DNA of 64,000 nucleotides, from positions 248,001 to 312,000 of the forward strand of contig CAVQVS010000004.1 in assembly GCA_963717215.1 (NCBI GenBank). Reading direction: 5' to 3'. Every line of letters begins with the position of its first letter. Within the stretch, counting starts at the first letter, position 1. This stretch comes from Roseiarcus sp963717215 (GTDB lineage Bacteria > Pseudomonadota > Alphaproteobacteria > Rhizobiales > Beijerinckiaceae). The notes beneath the pieces are model-generated. The model saw only the letters and a program-made list of their open reading frames with translations, ran no database searches and had not been told where the DNA came from. Made by a program: the position numbers and the translations under genes. Of the stretch, positions 62,760 through 64,000 are shown piece by piece.

Positions 62760-64000
62760 CTACTCCGCCGCCATCGCCAACGGCGCCTTGCTGTATACGA
62801 GGTCGTAGCGGTCGAGATTCATGACCTTGGCCCACGCCTTGGCGAAGTCCTTCACGAACTTCTCCTTGCCGTCGGATGAGCCATAGACCTCGGCCAGCGC
62901 CCGGAGCTGCGAGTGCGAGCCGAAGATGAGATCGGCGCGCGTCGCCGTCCACTTGACCTCGCCCGACTTGCGGTCGCGCCCCTCGTAGACGCCTTCCGAG
63001 CCTTCGACCGGCTTCCATTGCGTGCTCATGTCGAGCAGGTTTGCGAAGAAGTCGTTGGTCAACGTCCCCGGGCGCTTGGTGAACATTCCGTGCCTGGAGC
63101 CGCCGGCATTGGCGCCAAGGACGCGCAGGCCGCCGACGAGGACCGTAAGCTCAGGGGCGGTCAGAGTCAGCAATTGCGCGCGGTCGACGAGGTTCTGCTC
63201 GGGCTTGAGCATCTGCTTGCCGCGGGTGTAGTTGCGGAACCCGTCTGCGGTCGGCTCGAGCGGCTCGAAGGATTCGACGTCGGTTTCCTCCTGCGAAGCG
63301 TCCATGCGGCCCGGCGTGAAGGGAATCTTCACATCCGCTCCGGCGTCCTTCGCCGCCTTCTCGATCGCCGCGCCGCCGCCGAGGATGATCAGGTCGGCGA
63401 TCGAGACCTTCTTGCCCCCGGACGCCGAGGCGTTGAACGCCTTCTGGATCTCCTCGAGTTTCCCGAGAACCTTGGCCAGTTGCGCCGGCTGGTTGACGTC
63501 CCAGGACTTCTGGGGCTCGAGCCGAACGCGCGCGCCGTTGCCCCCGCCGCGCTTGTCGCCGCCGCGGAAGATCGACGCCGACGCCCAGGCGGTCGACACC
63601 AGTTCGGACACCGAAAGCCCCGAAGCGAGGATCTTCGCCTTGAGGTCGGCGATGTCCGTGTCGCTGACCAGCGGGTGGTTCACCGTCGGGATCGGATCCT
63701 GCCAGATCAGGGTTTCCTTCGGCACGAGCGGGCCGAGGTAGCGCACGATCGGGCCCATATCGCGGTGCGTCAGCTTGAACCACGCACGGGCGAAAGCGTC
63801 CGCGAACTGGTCCGGATGCTCGAAGAAGCGCCGCGAGATTTTCTCGTAGGCCGGGTCCATACGCAAGGCGAGGTCCGTGGTGAGCATCGAGGGCGAACGG
63901 CGCTTCGAGGGGTCGTGCGGGTCGGGAACCGTGTCCGCTCCCGCGCCGCCCTTCGGGGTCCATTGAAAGGCGCCTGCCGGGCTCTTCGTCAGTTCCCATT
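62760..64000 (-). CDS. katG: Catalase-peroxidase KatG, 3' part
   Basis: The window shows the last about 413 codons of KatG, read from the right edge: WELTKSPAGAFQWTPKGG, LTTDLALRMDPAYEKISRRF, then the C-terminal domain to NLDRYDLV. An extra tail, YSKAPLAMAAE, follows the usual end. KatG destroys hydrogen peroxide; its N-terminal haem-binding domain lies outside the window. The C-terminal half shows no frame break. The regulator, if adjacent, is not in view. Confidence 0.94.
   Translation of the reverse strand, partial: WELTKSPAGAFQWTPKGGAGADTVPDPHDPSKRRSPSMLTTDLALRMDPAYEKISRRFFEHPDQFADAFARAWFKLTHRDMGPIVRYLGPLVPKETLIWQDPIPTVNHPLVSDTDIADLKAKILASGLSVSELVSTAWASASIFRGGDKRGGGNGARVRLEPQKSWDVNQPAQLAKVLGKLEEIQKAFNASASGGKKVSIADLIILGGGAAIEKAAKDAGADVKIPFTPGRMDASQEETDVESFEPLEPTADGFRNYTRGKQMLKPEQNLVDRAQLLTLTAPELTVLVGGLRVLGANAGGSRHGMFTKRPGTLTNDFFANLLDMSTQWKPVEGSEGVYEGRDRKSGEVKWTATRADLIFGSHSQLRALAEVYGSSDGKEKFVKDFAKAWAKVMNLDRYDLVYSKAPLAMAAE

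Overview
The window is GC-rich, densely coded DNA from an alphaproteobacterium, most likely of the order Hyphomicrobiales (Rhizobiales). This rests on gene content: minCDE, ChvG/ChvI with HprK, a mannose-type EIIA and HPr, an rpoN-hpf-ptsN block, ccmI-E-F-H preceded by a FeuQ-like kinase and a small lipoprotein, a BigR/SqrR-like regulator with YeeE/YedE-type proteins, and intracellular PHB depolymerase. The family cannot be fixed by eye. There is no rRNA, CRISPR array, complete prophage or recognisable IS element.

Layout. 0-8 kb: a partial twin-arginine signal protein, minCDE, phaZ, monothiol glutaredoxin, moaA, a stretch poor in genes, mobA and a TusA-like protein. 8-10.6 kb: lptC-lptA-lptB (LPS export). 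10.6-14.5 kb: an overlapping minus-strand set of HPr, EIIA, HprK, ChvG and ChvI. 14.7-17.8 kb: an accessory patch with a TIR-Sel1 protein and two small overlapping genes. 17.8-24 kb: ahcY, rpoN, hpf, ptsN, purS, purQ and a HisE-type gene. 24-36.8 kb: sugar-acid style enzymes (SDR, two SMP-30 lactonases, an IlvD/Edd dehydratase), a Suv3-like helicase with an S4 protein, tRNA-Arg, tam, an NnrU-like protein, a VapBC pair, a GNAT protein and a PEP-mutase-type lyase. 36.8-42 kb: a large transglutaminase/DUF2126 protein, a YeeE/YedE pair with a BigR-like repressor, and an AhpD-like protein. 42-53 kb: a pseudouridine synthase, ftsY, a septation protein, tRNA-Gly, ilvD, a sensor kinase, a lipoprotein and ccmIEFH. 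53-64 kb: a transglutaminase, groESL with a CIRCE element, a ClC channel, a dehalogenase, lepA and the 3' part of katG.

The most striking general observation is that at least seven well conserved genes are out of frame or have an altered end as sequenced: moaA (tail), lptA (twice), rpoN, purQ, the helicase, the BigR-like repressor and the septation protein. Most fit a single extra base. Several are essential in related bacteria, so sequence or assembly error is the simplest explanation, though real lesions cannot be excluded from sequence alone. These genes are annotated over their full reconstructed extent.

Other points of note: the TIR-Sel1 protein with near-identical 111-bp repeats; a perfect 13-bp inverted repeat just upstream of vapB; a nested palindrome upstream of phaZ; a repeat element inside the 5' end of ccmH; a FeuQ-like kinase without an adjacent response regulator; and several gene blocks that are usually contiguous in Rhizobiales but are split here (lptCAB from rpoN, ptsH from ahcY, grxD from bolA/purL).
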